Shown here: positions 43,355 to 51,824 of the stretch, piece after piece | How the letters are laid out: the number at the start of each line of letters is the position of its first letter | Numbering within the stretch: position 1 is the first letter of the stretch | Assembly (NCBI RefSeq): GCF_025685545.1 | Contig: NZ_JAGSYC010000026.1 | Span: forward strand, 186,001 to 250,000 | From: Granulicella paludicola | GTDB taxonomy: Bacteria; Acidobacteriota; Terriglobia; Terriglobales; Acidobacteriaceae | Direction: 5' to 3' | DNA length: 64,000 bases | Notes under the pieces: model-generated | What the model was told of the DNA's origin: nothing | What the model saw: only the letters and a program-made list of their open reading frames with translations | Databases searched by the model: none | Position numbers and translations under genes: made by a program

Positions 43355-44371
43355 ATGCCCGAAGAGAACAACATGCCCGATCAAGTCGAAGAGGCCGCAA
43401 CATCTGCGGCTGTCGAAGACCAGCAGAGACCGCAGGCCGAAGACGCCGCGCCTGAAGGCACACAGCCGGCGAACCCGGCTCGCCCCTTCGCGCTGGAACA
43501 TCCGCCCACGCCTCCACCCACGCCTGAAAAGCCTGCGCGCGGTCGCGGCAATGAGAAAGACAAAGCCCGAGAAGAGGCTTCGCAGTCGCCCTTTTCCATC
43601 ACCGTAGGCCGCGTCTACGAAGGCCCGATGGACCTGCTGCTCGATCTGATCCGCAAGCAGAACATCGATATCTACGACATTCCTATTGCGAAGATCACCG
43701 CGCAGTTCCTTGAGTACACGCACCACCTGAAGCAGACCGATGTCGACGCCGCAGGTGAGTTTATCTACGTCGCCTCACTTCTCATCCACATCAAGTCAAA
43801 GACGCTGCTGCCACGTGATCCCGCAGAGGTCGCTGGCGGCGAAGCGGACGATCCTCGCCGCGAGCTCGTCGAACGTCTGCTGGAGCACGAGCGATTCAAA
43901 GCGGCTGCACAGATGTTGCAGCAGAAGCAACTCATCGAAGATGCTTCCTGGACGCAACCGGGACTGAAGACCTTTCTCAAGGACCAGGGCATCGTCTCCG
44001 CAGATGAAGAACGCGAGATCGATGCTGACACCGTAGACCTCGTCCGTGTCTTTCAAGATGTCCTGCAGCGGCTGCGCGATCGCCCCATCCATTCCATCGA
44101 CGAGGAATCGGTCACCGTTGCGCAGATGATTCAGTTCGTCAAACAACGCCTCATCATGGAAGATCGCCCGATCAGTCTGCGGAAGATGCTTGGCAATAGC
44201 AAATCCGAGCGAGCTCTGATCTGCACCTTCCTCGCCATGCTCGAACTCGTTCGTCTGCAGGCCATTGTGCTGCGCCAAATGCAGCAGCTCGGGGACATTC
44301 TGGTAAAGAAGTCCGACAGCTTCGAGCAGGTCATCGCCGACCAGGCCGCCGTCCGCGACGACTGGAGCTAA
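43355..44371 (+). CDS. scpA: Segregation and condensation protein A
   Basis: 338 residues. The kleisin domain spans about 80-325 (VYEGPMDLLLDLIRKQNIDI, ASLLIHIKSKTLLPRD, LGNSKSERALICTFLAMLEL). The first 75 residues are a Pro/Ala/Glu-rich, probably disordered extension. ScpA bridges SMC heads with ScpB in the condensin complex. scpB lies 7.5 kb downstream. The 3-base gap to trpS implies one transcript. Confidence 0.94.
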   Translation: MPEENNMPDQVEEAATSAAVEDQQRPQAEDAAPEGTQPANPARPFALEHPPTPPPTPEKPARGRGNEKDKAREEASQSPFSITVGRVYEGPMDLLLDLIRKQNIDIYDIPIAKITAQFLEYTHHLKQTDVDAAGEFIYVASLLIHIKSKTLLPRDPAEVAGGEADDPRRELVERLLEHERFKAAAQMLQQKQLIEDASWTQPGLKTFLKDQGIVSADEEREIDADTVDLVRVFQDVLQRLRDRPIHSIDEESVTVAQMIQFVKQRLIMEDRPISLRKMLGNSKSERALICTFLAMLELVRLQAIVLRQMQQLGDILVKKSDSFEQVIADQAAVRDDWS

Positions 44372-44406
44372 TCTCACCCGCAACAGTGCAATCTGGAGGT
44401 TTCACC

Positions 44407-44799
44407 ATGTGCACGAAGACGCTGATAGCCAACGCCTACCAAGCCTTCAATCAACGTGACATCGAAAGCGCGCTTGCGCTCATGTGTGAGGACGTCAGTT
44501 GGCCCAAGGCATCCGAGGGTGGTCGTGTCGTCGGAAAAGAGGAGATCCGTTCCTATTGGCAACGCCAGTGGAGCGAGTTTGATCCTCATGTGGAGCCGAT
44601 CGAGGTTATCGAACGCGAAGATGGCAAGACAGAGGTAAGAGTTCACCAGGTAGTGAAGAATCTGGCGGGCGACATCCTCTCCGATAGTGACGTGTGGCAC
44701 GTTTATACGACCGCTAACGGACTCATCAAACGCATGGGCCTGAAGGAAGCGGAAGACTCAGATTTGACACCCTCAGCCGCCTTTGGGACAACGCGGTAA
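44407..44799 (+). CDS. SnoaL-like / NTF2-fold protein
   Basis: 130 residues from ATG 44407 (GGAGG upstream). NTF2-like fold is suggested by LIANAYQAFNQRDIESALALM-like start, DVSWPKASEGGRVVGKEEIR, YWQRQWSEFDPHVEPIEVIE and VVKNLAGDILSDSDVWHVY. Members bind small hydrophobic ligands or are isomerases. No catalytic residue assigned. Alone before a LysR gene. Confidence 0.8.
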   Translation: MCTKTLIANAYQAFNQRDIESALALMCEDVSWPKASEGGRVVGKEEIRSYWQRQWSEFDPHVEPIEVIEREDGKTEVRVHQVVKNLAGDILSDSDVWHVYTTANGLIKRMGLKEAEDSDLTPSAAFGTTR

Positions 44800-44829
44800 G
44801 CAGCAGCGGGGCGACAGCACGGAGGCGAC

Positions 44830-45711
44830 ATGGAGCTGAAACATCTTCGATCGTTCCTTGCCGTCGCCGAGCGCCTCAGCTTCATCCGCGCGGCAGAGCA
44901 TCTGCATCTTTCGCAGCCTGCCCTCAGCAGCCAGATTCAAAACCTCGAAGAAGAGCTTCGCGTCACGCTCTTCTTCCGCACCCGCCGAGTCGTACGCCTT
45001 ACCCCGGAGGGCGAAGTCTTCGTCGAAGAAGCGCGCGCCACGCTCGCTCGGGCGGAGCAGGCCATTGTCCGCGTTCAGAAAGCCTCGCGCGGCGAAGTCG
45101 GCCATTTGCGTATCGCCTTCGTCTCCTCGGCTGCGCTGGAGATCGTTCCCCGCATCGTCTCCACCGTGCGCCGAAAGTTGCCTCAAGTCTCCCTCGAAAT
45201 TCGCAACATGCGCACCTCCGTGCAACTGCAGGGACTTCGCGACGGCACCGTCGACATCGGCTTTGTTCGTCTGCCCTTGCAGCATGAAGACCTGAATCTC
45301 CGCGTGATCAATCGCGAACCCTTCGCCATCGTGCTCCCCAAGTCCCATCCACTTGCCAAGCGTGCTCGCGTCAGACTTTCTGACCTTCGTGATGAACTCT
45401 TCGTTGCCTACGGACGCCAGTGGGCACCCGGCTTCTTCGACTCCATCATTCGCCTTTGCACCGACGCAGGATTTTCTCCCAACATCGTGCAGGAGACCGG
45501 CGAGATGTTCACCGCTGTCGCGCTTGTCGCAGCGGGTGTCGGCATTGCGATTCTTCCTCGAGCGATCGTGCTGGCTCAGCGCGGAGACGTCGTGTTCAAG
45601 ACACTCCCGCTTTCGCTCGGCGTCTCCGAGATTGCGATCGCCACACGCAAAGACCGAGAAACACCGCTGCTGCGCTCGTTTCTCGGCATTGCGACGGACC
45701 GCAGTTTGTAA
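44830..45711 (+). CDS. LysR-type regulator, likely of oxdC
   Basis: 293 residues; GGAGG upstream of the ATG. N-terminal winged helix 1-60 (MELKHLRSFLAVAERLSFIR, AAEHLHLSQPALSSQIQNLE), effector domain 90-290. Close to catabolic LysR regulators such as CbbR/BenM (HLRIAFVSSAALEIVPRIV). The next gene, same strand, is oxalate decarboxylase; a 16-bp palindrome sits in the gap. Probably activates that gene in response to oxalate, by inference. Confidence 0.88.
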   Translation: MELKHLRSFLAVAERLSFIRAAEHLHLSQPALSSQIQNLEEELRVTLFFRTRRVVRLTPEGEVFVEEARATLARAEQAIVRVQKASRGEVGHLRIAFVSSAALEIVPRIVSTVRRKLPQVSLEIRNMRTSVQLQGLRDGTVDIGFVRLPLQHEDLNLRVINREPFAIVLPKSHPLAKRARVRLSDLRDELFVAYGRQWAPGFFDSIIRLCTDAGFSPNIVQETGEMFTAVALVAAGVGIAILPRAIVLAQRGDVVFKTLPLSLGVSEIAIATRKDRETPLLRSFLGIATDRSL

Positions 45712-45720
45712 TAGATAAAA

Positions 45721-45750
45721 CCAATCACAGAGAGCCAATCATATGATTGG
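45721..45750. promoter_or_regulatory. Palindromic operator candidate upstream of oxdC
   Basis: CCAATCATATGATTGG (45735-45750) is a perfect 16-bp palindrome, 72 bases before the oxdC start and 23 after the LysR stop. An extra half-site CCAATCA is at 45721-45727. Spacing fits a LysR regulator site. Confidence 0.6.
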
Positions 45751-45821
45751 ACGAATCAGCGCTGATGGCATCGAATGATTACGCAGGCCTTAAGGCATCT
45801 CGGCTTGCAGGAGGATTCACC

Positions 45822-47102
45822 ATGAGCATGACCACCGACCCCGGATCACCCCTCAGCCTGCCCAGGACCTACTCCCGTCGTGGTTTTCTCGGCCAGAGCA
45901 CTCTCACGCTGGCCGCCGCTCTCGGCACCGCTGCCGTTGCTGGCGCGCAGCAACGCTCACAGATTCATGCCGGAGAACACGGCAACGGCATCAGCAATCC
46001 TGGACAGGAAAACAAGCCACTGCTGGACGAGAACCCCAACACGAATACGCCGCCCGAGACGGACTTTGGCGACATCGGTCCCATCTGGTACTCCTTCGAT
46101 CTCGCCCGCAAGCGCGTGGAAGAAGGCGGTTGGACGCACCAGGTTACGCAGCGCGAACTGCCACCTTCCAAAGACATCGCGGGAGTGAACATGCGCCTTA
46201 CCAAGGGCAGCTTCCGCGAGCTTCACTGGCATACCGCTGACGAGTGGGCATTCATGCTCTACGGCAACGCCCGCGTGACTGTGCTCAACCCCGACGGCAC
46301 CATGTTCGTCGATGACGTTGCAAAAGGGGACCTTTGGTTCTTTCCTGCTGGCTATCCGCACTCCATCCAGGGTCTCGGACCCGATGGCTGCGAGTTCCTG
46401 CTCGTCTTCGACGAAGGCAACTTCTCCGAAGACGGTACCTTCCTGCTCTCCGAATGGATGGCGCACACGCCCGATGAAGTTCTCACGAAGAACTCAAACC
46501 TCTCCGCAGCGTCGATCGCAAAGCTGCCCAAGCGCGAACTCTACATCTTCCCAGCGGAGATGCCTGGCTCGCTCGCCGCAGACCGCGAAGAGATTGAGAA
46601 GTCTGGCCCCATCACACAGCAGCAATACACCTTCAAAATGGAGGCGATGAAACCGAACAAGACCACACCCGGGGGCGAGGTGCGCGTCGTCGACTCGAGT
46701 AACTTCCCCGTGTCCAAGAGTATCGCAGCGGGTCTCGTCGTCCTGAAGCCCGGCGCTATCCGCGAGATGCACTGGCACCCCAACGCGAGCGAGTGGCAGT
46801 TCTACCTTGCAGGTAAGGGTCGCATGACTGTCTTTATGCCGCCAGGCCGCGCCCGCACCATGGACTTCAACGCCAACGATGTTGGATACGTTCCACCAGT
46901 CGCTGGTCACTACATCGAAAACACCGGCACCGAGGACCTTGTCTTCCTTGAACTGTTCAAGGCCGACAGCTTCCAGGAGTTCACGCTGAATAACTGGCTC
47001 CGCCGCCTGCCCATACAAATGGTCTCCTCGCACACGAACCTCTCCGCGGAGGAGATTCGCCGCATACCCGTCGAGAAGAACGATGTCATCGCAGGAAAGT
47101 AG
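45822..47102 (+). CDS. oxdC: Tat-exported oxalate decarboxylase (bicupin)
   Basis: 426 residues from ATG 45822 (AGGAGGATT upstream). Twin-arginine signal: SRRGFLGQ (18-25), hydrophobic 26-40, cleavage after AGA. Two cupins with full Mn sites: H135, H137, E141, H180 and H317, H319, E324, H363. The lid that decides decarboxylase or oxidase activity reads SEDGT (202-206) where Bacillus OxdC has SENST, so the catalytic Glu is kept. Converts oxalate to formate and CO2 in periplasm or outside. Confidence 0.92.
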   Translation: MSMTTDPGSPLSLPRTYSRRGFLGQSTLTLAAALGTAAVAGAQQRSQIHAGEHGNGISNPGQENKPLLDENPNTNTPPETDFGDIGPIWYSFDLARKRVEEGGWTHQVTQRELPPSKDIAGVNMRLTKGSFRELHWHTADEWAFMLYGNARVTVLNPDGTMFVDDVAKGDLWFFPAGYPHSIQGLGPDGCEFLLVFDEGNFSEDGTFLLSEWMAHTPDEVLTKNSNLSAASIAKLPKRELYIFPAEMPGSLAADREEIEKSGPITQQQYTFKMEAMKPNKTTPGGEVRVVDSSNFPVSKSIAAGLVVLKPGAIREMHWHPNASEWQFYLAGKGRMTVFMPPGRARTMDFNANDVGYVPPVAGHYIENTGTEDLVFLELFKADSFQEFTLNNWLRRLPIQMVSSHTNLSAEEIRRIPVEKNDVIAGK

Positions 47103-47105
47103 AGC

Positions 47106-47160
47106 ACGGGCAAACGTAGCGACGCCGCGGAGCTTCCCGCGCGTTGCTACGTTTGCCCGT
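47106..47160. terminator. Bidirectional terminator, 20-bp stem
   Basis: 47106-47125 pairs with 47141-47160 (one G-T pair, 15-base loop with a further GCGGGA/CCCGC-like stem). It lies between convergent oxdC and GNAT genes. Confidence 0.88.
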
Positions 47161-47162
47161 TC

Positions 47163-47645
47163 CTAGAACCACATCTCCAGAAAAACATCCGCGCGCACAT
47201 AGGGAGACGGAGTCAGCCGCTCCGCAGGCACCGGCTTAAAGCCCAGTGCCGCATACAAATTCAGCGCAGGCGCGAGTTTCTGACTCGTCTCCAGGTACAA
47301 GCGCTTTGCTCCTTTTCGGCGGCCTTCTTCAATGGCTGCTGAAAGCACGCGCCGACCAAGGCCAAGACCCTTCGCGCTCTCGGTGACTCCCATCTTCGCG
47401 ACCTCGTACTCATCGGGCGCAATGGGCACCAGCGCACAGCAGCCCACCAGTTCGCCATCGAGCGTGACGAACACAATCTCGCCGCCTTTATCGAGAATTA
47501 CCTCACGCGGATGCTTCAGGGTGTAGCGGTCCTTCTCTTCCAACTTGAAGTACTTCGTGATCCATTCCTCGTTCAGCAGGCGGAACGCCTCTTCATCACC
47601 ATCCTGAAAGAGCCTTGTTCCAATCTCTCGCTCGGTATCGACCAT
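47163..47645 (-). CDS. GNAT family N-acetyltransferase
   Basis: 160 residues from ATG 47645 (GGAGG upstream). Acetyl-CoA pyrophosphate loop KGLGLGRRVL near 99-108, and the LYAALGF motif near 137. Likely acetylates a small amine or peptide; substrate unknown. Divergent to a LysR gene, which may regulate it. Confidence 0.87.
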   Translation of the reverse strand: MVDTEREIGTRLFQDGDEEAFRLLNEEWITKYFKLEEKDRYTLKHPREVILDKGGEIVFVTLDGELVGCCALVPIAPDEYEVAKMGVTESAKGLGLGRRVLSAAIEEGRRKGAKRLYLETSQKLAPALNLYAALGFKPVPAERLTPSPYVRADVFLEMWF

Positions 47646-47713
47646 CGCAACATCCTCCGTATCCACACACTACGAAGAACGGTCTAAGATGTCCAATAGT
47701 TGAAAGTTGCTAA

Positions 47714-47725
47714 TTTATATATAAA
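47714..47725. promoter_or_regulatory. A+T palindrome in the GNAT/LysR promoter gap
   Basis: TTTATATATAAA is a perfect 12-bp palindrome, 5 bases before the LysR ATG (47730). It could include the -10 region of the divergent promoters or a LysR site. Confidence 0.35.
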
Positions 47726-47729
47726 ACAT

Positions 47730-48623
47730 ATGAATGACGAGATCGATCTTCGCCAGCTCCGCTACTTTCTGGCCGTCGCCGAGACGCTGCACTTCACTCG
47801 TGCCGCCAAAAAGCTGGGCATCGCGCAGCCGCCCCTCAGCCAGCAGATCCGCAAGCTGGAGCAGAACCTGGGTTATCCACTCTTCGTACGCTCCACGCGA
47901 GGAGTCCGTCTTACACCTGCAGGCAAGCTCCTATCCACCCGCGCGCAAGCCACACTCGATAAAATCCGCAACGACATGGCCGAGGTCCGCCGCATCGGTC
48001 GCGGCGAAGAAGGCACCCTCACCGTAGCCTTCAGTGGCTCCATCATGTTCACCAACTTGCCGCTTGCCATACAAGACTATCGCCGCCGTTTTCCGCGCGT
48101 CGAACTGCGACTGCGCGAGCTCACCACCGCGGCGCAGATCGCATCCCTGCTCGATCGATCCATCGACCTCGGCTTCCTTCGCGACGGCGACCCCACCGAA
48201 GGCGTCCATGTTGAAACCCTGCTCAAAGAGCGTTTCCTTGCCGTGCTGCCTCAATCGCACCCGCTCGCAGCGAAGGCCACGCTCCGGATGAAAGACCTCG
48301 CCACCGAGCCGTTCATCCTCTTCGCCCGTAGCCATGGCGCGCTCGCGTGGGACCGCACCATCGCCTGCTGCGAGCGAGCTGGCTTCACGCCGAACATCGT
48401 GCAGAACGCACCGCAGTTCCCCACTGTGATCAGGCTCGTCGCGGCCGGTCTTGGCGTCTCATTGGTGCCCGCTTGCCTCGCGAACCTCGGCATCCCTGGC
48501 GCAGTCTACCGAGACATCCATTCGCCCGTTCGGACCACGGTCGACGCGGGCATGAGGCTCGGTTCTGCTTGCACCATGACTGCAAACTTCCTCAGGCTCG
48601 CTCAGCGACACCTCGCCACGTGA
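47730..48623 (+). CDS. LysR-type transcriptional regulator
   Basis: 297 residues from ATG 47730; the TTG at 47700 adds ten residues without reason. Helix-turn-helix 1-62 (IDLRQLRYFLAVAETLHFTR, AAKKLGIAQPPLSQQIRKLE) and effector domain 90-290. Similar in kind to regulators of aromatic degradation and of stress genes. Divergent from GNAT gene with 84 bases between them. Confidence 0.88.
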   Translation: MNDEIDLRQLRYFLAVAETLHFTRAAKKLGIAQPPLSQQIRKLEQNLGYPLFVRSTRGVRLTPAGKLLSTRAQATLDKIRNDMAEVRRIGRGEEGTLTVAFSGSIMFTNLPLAIQDYRRRFPRVELRLRELTTAAQIASLLDRSIDLGFLRDGDPTEGVHVETLLKERFLAVLPQSHPLAAKATLRMKDLATEPFILFARSHGALAWDRTIACCERAGFTPNIVQNAPQFPTVIRLVAAGLGVSLVPACLANLGIPGAVYRDIHSPVRTTVDAGMRLGSACTMTANFLRLAQRHLAT

Positions 48624-48702
48624 GGATCACGGCACTCCCACCAGGCGAATGCGCTACCCTAGAGACTCCGACTGTCACTTAGCACCTGTAAGGAGCCTCG
48701 CC

Positions 48703-49785
48703 ATGCGCGCTCGCCGTCTTCGTGTATCCACCCTCGCCCTCGTCCTCGCGCTGCTCTATTCGCCCTTCGCGCTGAACGCGCAGGAACAAAAACCCTGGCC
48801 CATCCGCGCTGTCATTATCTCTACGTTTGAAGTCGGCAACGACATCGGCGATATACCGGGCGAGTACCAGTTCTGGGTCGAGCGCGAGCACCTCACCGAA
48901 GTCGTCGACTTCCCCGGCGGCGCCGTCCTCCCTCCCGGCCAGCACGCCCTCCGCACCAACAAGGAACACACCGTGCTCGGTATGCTCTCCGGCACCACGC
49001 TCGTCAATGCGACCGCGTCGACCATGGCGCTCGGCCTAGATCCGCGCTTCGACCTCACCCACACCTATTTCCTGATCAACGGCATCGCGGGTGTTAACCC
49101 GGACGTCGCCTCCATCGGCTCTGCTGCATGGGCGAACTACGTCGTTGGCGACGTAGTTCGCATGATCGATCCCCGCGAGGCCCCCAAGGCGTGGCCGTAC
49201 GGTCTGTTCCCCACCGGAGCGATCGAGCCGAACCCAAAGACCACGGATGCTCCTACCTGGCACCGCTCGAACCTTTACACGCTGAATCCGAAACTCGTCG
49301 CCTGGGCCTTCGCCCAAACCAAAGATCTCAAGCTGATGGATGATGACAAGGTCGCCGCCTTTCGCGCGACATTCACAGGCTTTCCTAACGCGCAGAAGCC
49401 ACCCTTCGTTCTGCTTGGCGACACCTTCGCCAGCGACTACTACTGGCACGGTGCCATCATGAACAAGTTTGCCGAAGACTGGGTCCGTCTCTGGACCAAC
49501 GGCAAGGGTACCTTTGCCATGACCGAGATGGAAGACTCCGGTTTCATGGGCGCGATGGAGAGGCTCAATGCTCTCCATCGCGTTGACATCAACCGCGTGC
49601 TGGTCCTACGCACCGGCAGCAACTACTCCATGCAGCGTCCCGGCCACGAGCCCGTTGAATCGCTCACCGCGCCCTACATCGGCAGCAAGGTCTCGCTCGA
49701 AGCCGCCTATCTCTGCGGCAGCACCGTGCTGCACAAAATCCTCGCCGATTGGCCCAACACCTACGCGCACATCCCAGGCGAGTAG
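48703..49785 (+). CDS. Purine nucleoside permease (NUP) family exported protein
   Basis: 360 residues. ATG 48703 with AAGGAG upstream. Signal peptide 1-26 (LALVLALLYSPFALNAQ). The remainder matches the NUP family: GEYQFWVEREHLTEV, HTVLGMLSGTTLVNATAST, YFLINGIAGVNPDVASIGSA, TMTEMEDSGFMGA-like TFAMTEMEDSGF. The family was named from a fungal nucleoside transporter but has no membrane helices here; the fold resembles nucleoside phosphorylases. A periplasmic nucleoside-binding or cleaving protein is plausible. Confidence 0.8.
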   Translation: MRARRLRVSTLALVLALLYSPFALNAQEQKPWPIRAVIISTFEVGNDIGDIPGEYQFWVEREHLTEVVDFPGGAVLPPGQHALRTNKEHTVLGMLSGTTLVNATASTMALGLDPRFDLTHTYFLINGIAGVNPDVASIGSAAWANYVVGDVVRMIDPREAPKAWPYGLFPTGAIEPNPKTTDAPTWHRSNLYTLNPKLVAWAFAQTKDLKLMDDDKVAAFRATFTGFPNAQKPPFVLLGDTFASDYYWHGAIMNKFAEDWVRLWTNGKGTFAMTEMEDSGFMGAMERLNALHRVDINRVLVLRTGSNYSMQRPGHEPVESLTAPYIGSKVSLEAAYLCGSTVLHKILADWPNTYAHIPGE

Positions 49786-50117
49786 GCGTTGGCTGCTACT
49801 AACCCTGCCAGCCAGAACGTCGCATAACCGAGCAGGAGTTGCCGCGAACGAAAGCAGGATTTTTCTCCGCGAGCGAACTGTTGGCAGCATTGACGATAGC
49901 GTCAACGGGGCGCCGGGTGATATCTCCGCGCACAATCTTCAGCGCCGTCATGCCATGTCTCCGCATCTGATCTCAGGTTCGATGTACTACAACCCTTTCG
50001 TGCAAATAGCCTCGAAAATTACAGGCTGTTCACATCCTCGCAACATGTAGGCGACTAACCTGATCGCGTTCAGCACTTCACTCCACATAAGCGCGCTCCG
50101 AAAGCGAATCCAGATAT
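49786..50117. other. 332-base gap before the phosphate transporter gene
   Basis: No gene seen. It contains the inverted repeat TTGACG-ATAG-CGTCAA (49890-49905). No sequence resembling the enterobacterial Pho box was found. The promoter of the phosphate transporter should lie here. Confidence 0.4.
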
Positions 50118-51746
50118 ATGTCTACCTCAGCGACCCCTCCCCAGGTTGAATCCGAATACACCAAGTCCATGCTCGATCAGAAGCTCGAAAAGTCCTCCGC
50201 CGGTAAATGGGGCGGTGGCATCTTCGCGCTCATGCTCGTTGCCGGTATTGCCTACATCGCCACGCATCTTGGCAACGACCTGAAGCTCGTTCATTCCGCT
50301 TCCGTCTTCCCGTTCGCTCTGCTGGGCGTTGCACTGTTTATCGCGCTGGGCTTCGAGTTCGTAAACGGCTTCCACGATACGGCAAACGCCGTCGCTACCG
50401 TCATTTACACTCACTCGCTCGAACCGCACGTTGCCGTGGTCTACTCCGGCATCATGAACTTCATCGGCGTTCTGCTTTCCACTGGCACGGTTGCCTATTC
50501 CATCGTGAACCTGCTGCCAGTCGAGCTTATCCTGAAGGTGAGTTCCGGCTCCGGCTTCGCGATGGTGTTCGCGTTGCTGATCGCAGCAATCCTCTGGAAC
50601 CTTGCCACGTGGTGGCGAGGCCTTCCAGCCTCCAGCTCGCACACCATGATCGGCTCCGTTCTAGGCGTGGGCTTTGCCTACTCGCTGATGCAGGGTCATG
50701 GTGGCCTAAGCGGCATCGACATGGCGCAGGTGAAGAAGGTCTTCACCGCGCTACTCGTCTCGCCGGTCGTAGGGTTCGTCCTGGCTGGTCTCCTCTTCTT
50801 CGTATTCAAGCTCGTAGCCCGCGATCCGCGCCTCTATAAAGCTCCTGAAGGCACAGAGCCGCCGCCGTTCTACATTCGCTGCCTGCTCATCCTCACCTGC
50901 GGCGGCGTTAGCTACTTCCACGGCTCCAACGACGGCCAGAAGGGCATGGGCCTCATCATGCTGATCCTCGTCGGTACGGTGCCCACCGCTTACGCCTTGA
51001 ACCACACCGTCAGCGCCCGCGAGGTACAGACCTTCGCAGCCGTCTCTACGCAGGTTGCGGGAGCGCTCAGCAACTACGAGACCGACTCCACCCCCATCGG
51101 CGATCCCGACGCTGAGCTCAACAACTTCCTCACCACCAAGAAGTATGAGCCCCAGGTCATTACCGCTCTACAACAGCGCGTCGTCGACATCCGCAATGAA
51201 GCCAGCTCCTACGGCTCGCTCGGCAACGTTCCGGCATCGATGCAGGCCAATGTCCGCAACCAGATGTACGAGACCAGCGCCACCCTCGCCCTGCTGGCCA
51301 AGACGCCTGACGCTCCCGCTATGAGCGCGAACGATACCGCGATAGTCGGCAACTATCGCAAGTTCCTGGACAAGTCCACCAAGTTCATCCCGACTTGGGT
51401 GAAGGTTGCTGTGGCACTCGCTCTCGGCCTCGGCACCATGATCGGTTGGAAACGTATCGTGGTCACTGTCGGCGAGAAGATCGGCAAGACACACCTCACC
51501 TATGCTCAGGGTGCCTCCGCTGAGATCACGGCCATGATCACCATAGGTCTCGCCGACGGATTCGGACTTCCCGTAAGCACAACGCACGTCCTCAGCTCTG
51601 GTGTTGCAGGCACCATGGCGGCCAACAAGAGCGGTCTGCAGATGTCCACCATCCGCAACATCGCGATGGCCTGGGTCTTCACTCTCCCGGCCGCCGCGCT
51701 GCTTTCCGCCGGTTTGTTCTACGTTTTCAACATGATCGCCAAGTAA
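50118..51746 (+). CDS. pitA: PiT family inorganic phosphate transporter
   Basis: 542 residues. Both family signatures are present: GFEFVNGFHDTANAVATV near 75-93 and SYFHGSNDGQKGMGL near 263-277, plus GLPASSSHTMIG and GFGLPVSTTHVLSSG. About ten membrane helices with a central soluble segment 300-410. Cotransports phosphate (or metal-phosphate) with protons or sodium. The start has little Shine-Dalgarno sequence. Expected to be constitutively expressed; no regulator adjacent. Confidence 0.92.
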   Translation: MSTSATPPQVESEYTKSMLDQKLEKSSAGKWGGGIFALMLVAGIAYIATHLGNDLKLVHSASVFPFALLGVALFIALGFEFVNGFHDTANAVATVIYTHSLEPHVAVVYSGIMNFIGVLLSTGTVAYSIVNLLPVELILKVSSGSGFAMVFALLIAAILWNLATWWRGLPASSSHTMIGSVLGVGFAYSLMQGHGGLSGIDMAQVKKVFTALLVSPVVGFVLAGLLFFVFKLVARDPRLYKAPEGTEPPPFYIRCLLILTCGGVSYFHGSNDGQKGMGLIMLILVGTVPTAYALNHTVSAREVQTFAAVSTQVAGALSNYETDSTPIGDPDAELNNFLTTKKYEPQVITALQQRVVDIRNEASSYGSLGNVPASMQANVRNQMYETSATLALLAKTPDAPAMSANDTAIVGNYRKFLDKSTKFIPTWVKVAVALALGLGTMIGWKRIVVTVGEKIGKTHLTYAQGASAEITAMITIGLADGFGLPVSTTHVLSSGVAGTMAANKSGLQMSTIRNIAMAWVFTLPAAALLSAGLFYVFNMIAK

Positions 51747-51824
51747 CCCACACGGTTATCCACCTCACGGTGCAGGGTTGGTACACTCAACCCTGCACCG
51801 TTTCCCGTTTAATGAAGCCAACGC

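Noticed and set aside
50604-50615. CACGTG-containing sequences within genes (also near 16453, 43810, 48616, 55952) as further parS sites
   Set aside because: Flanking bases do not form the GTTyC/GrAAC arms and they lie in coding sequence.
51756-51764. TTATCCACC as a DnaA box / replication origin
   Set aside because: Single isolated box with no cluster, no A+T-rich unwinding element and no dnaA, dnaN or gidA nearby.
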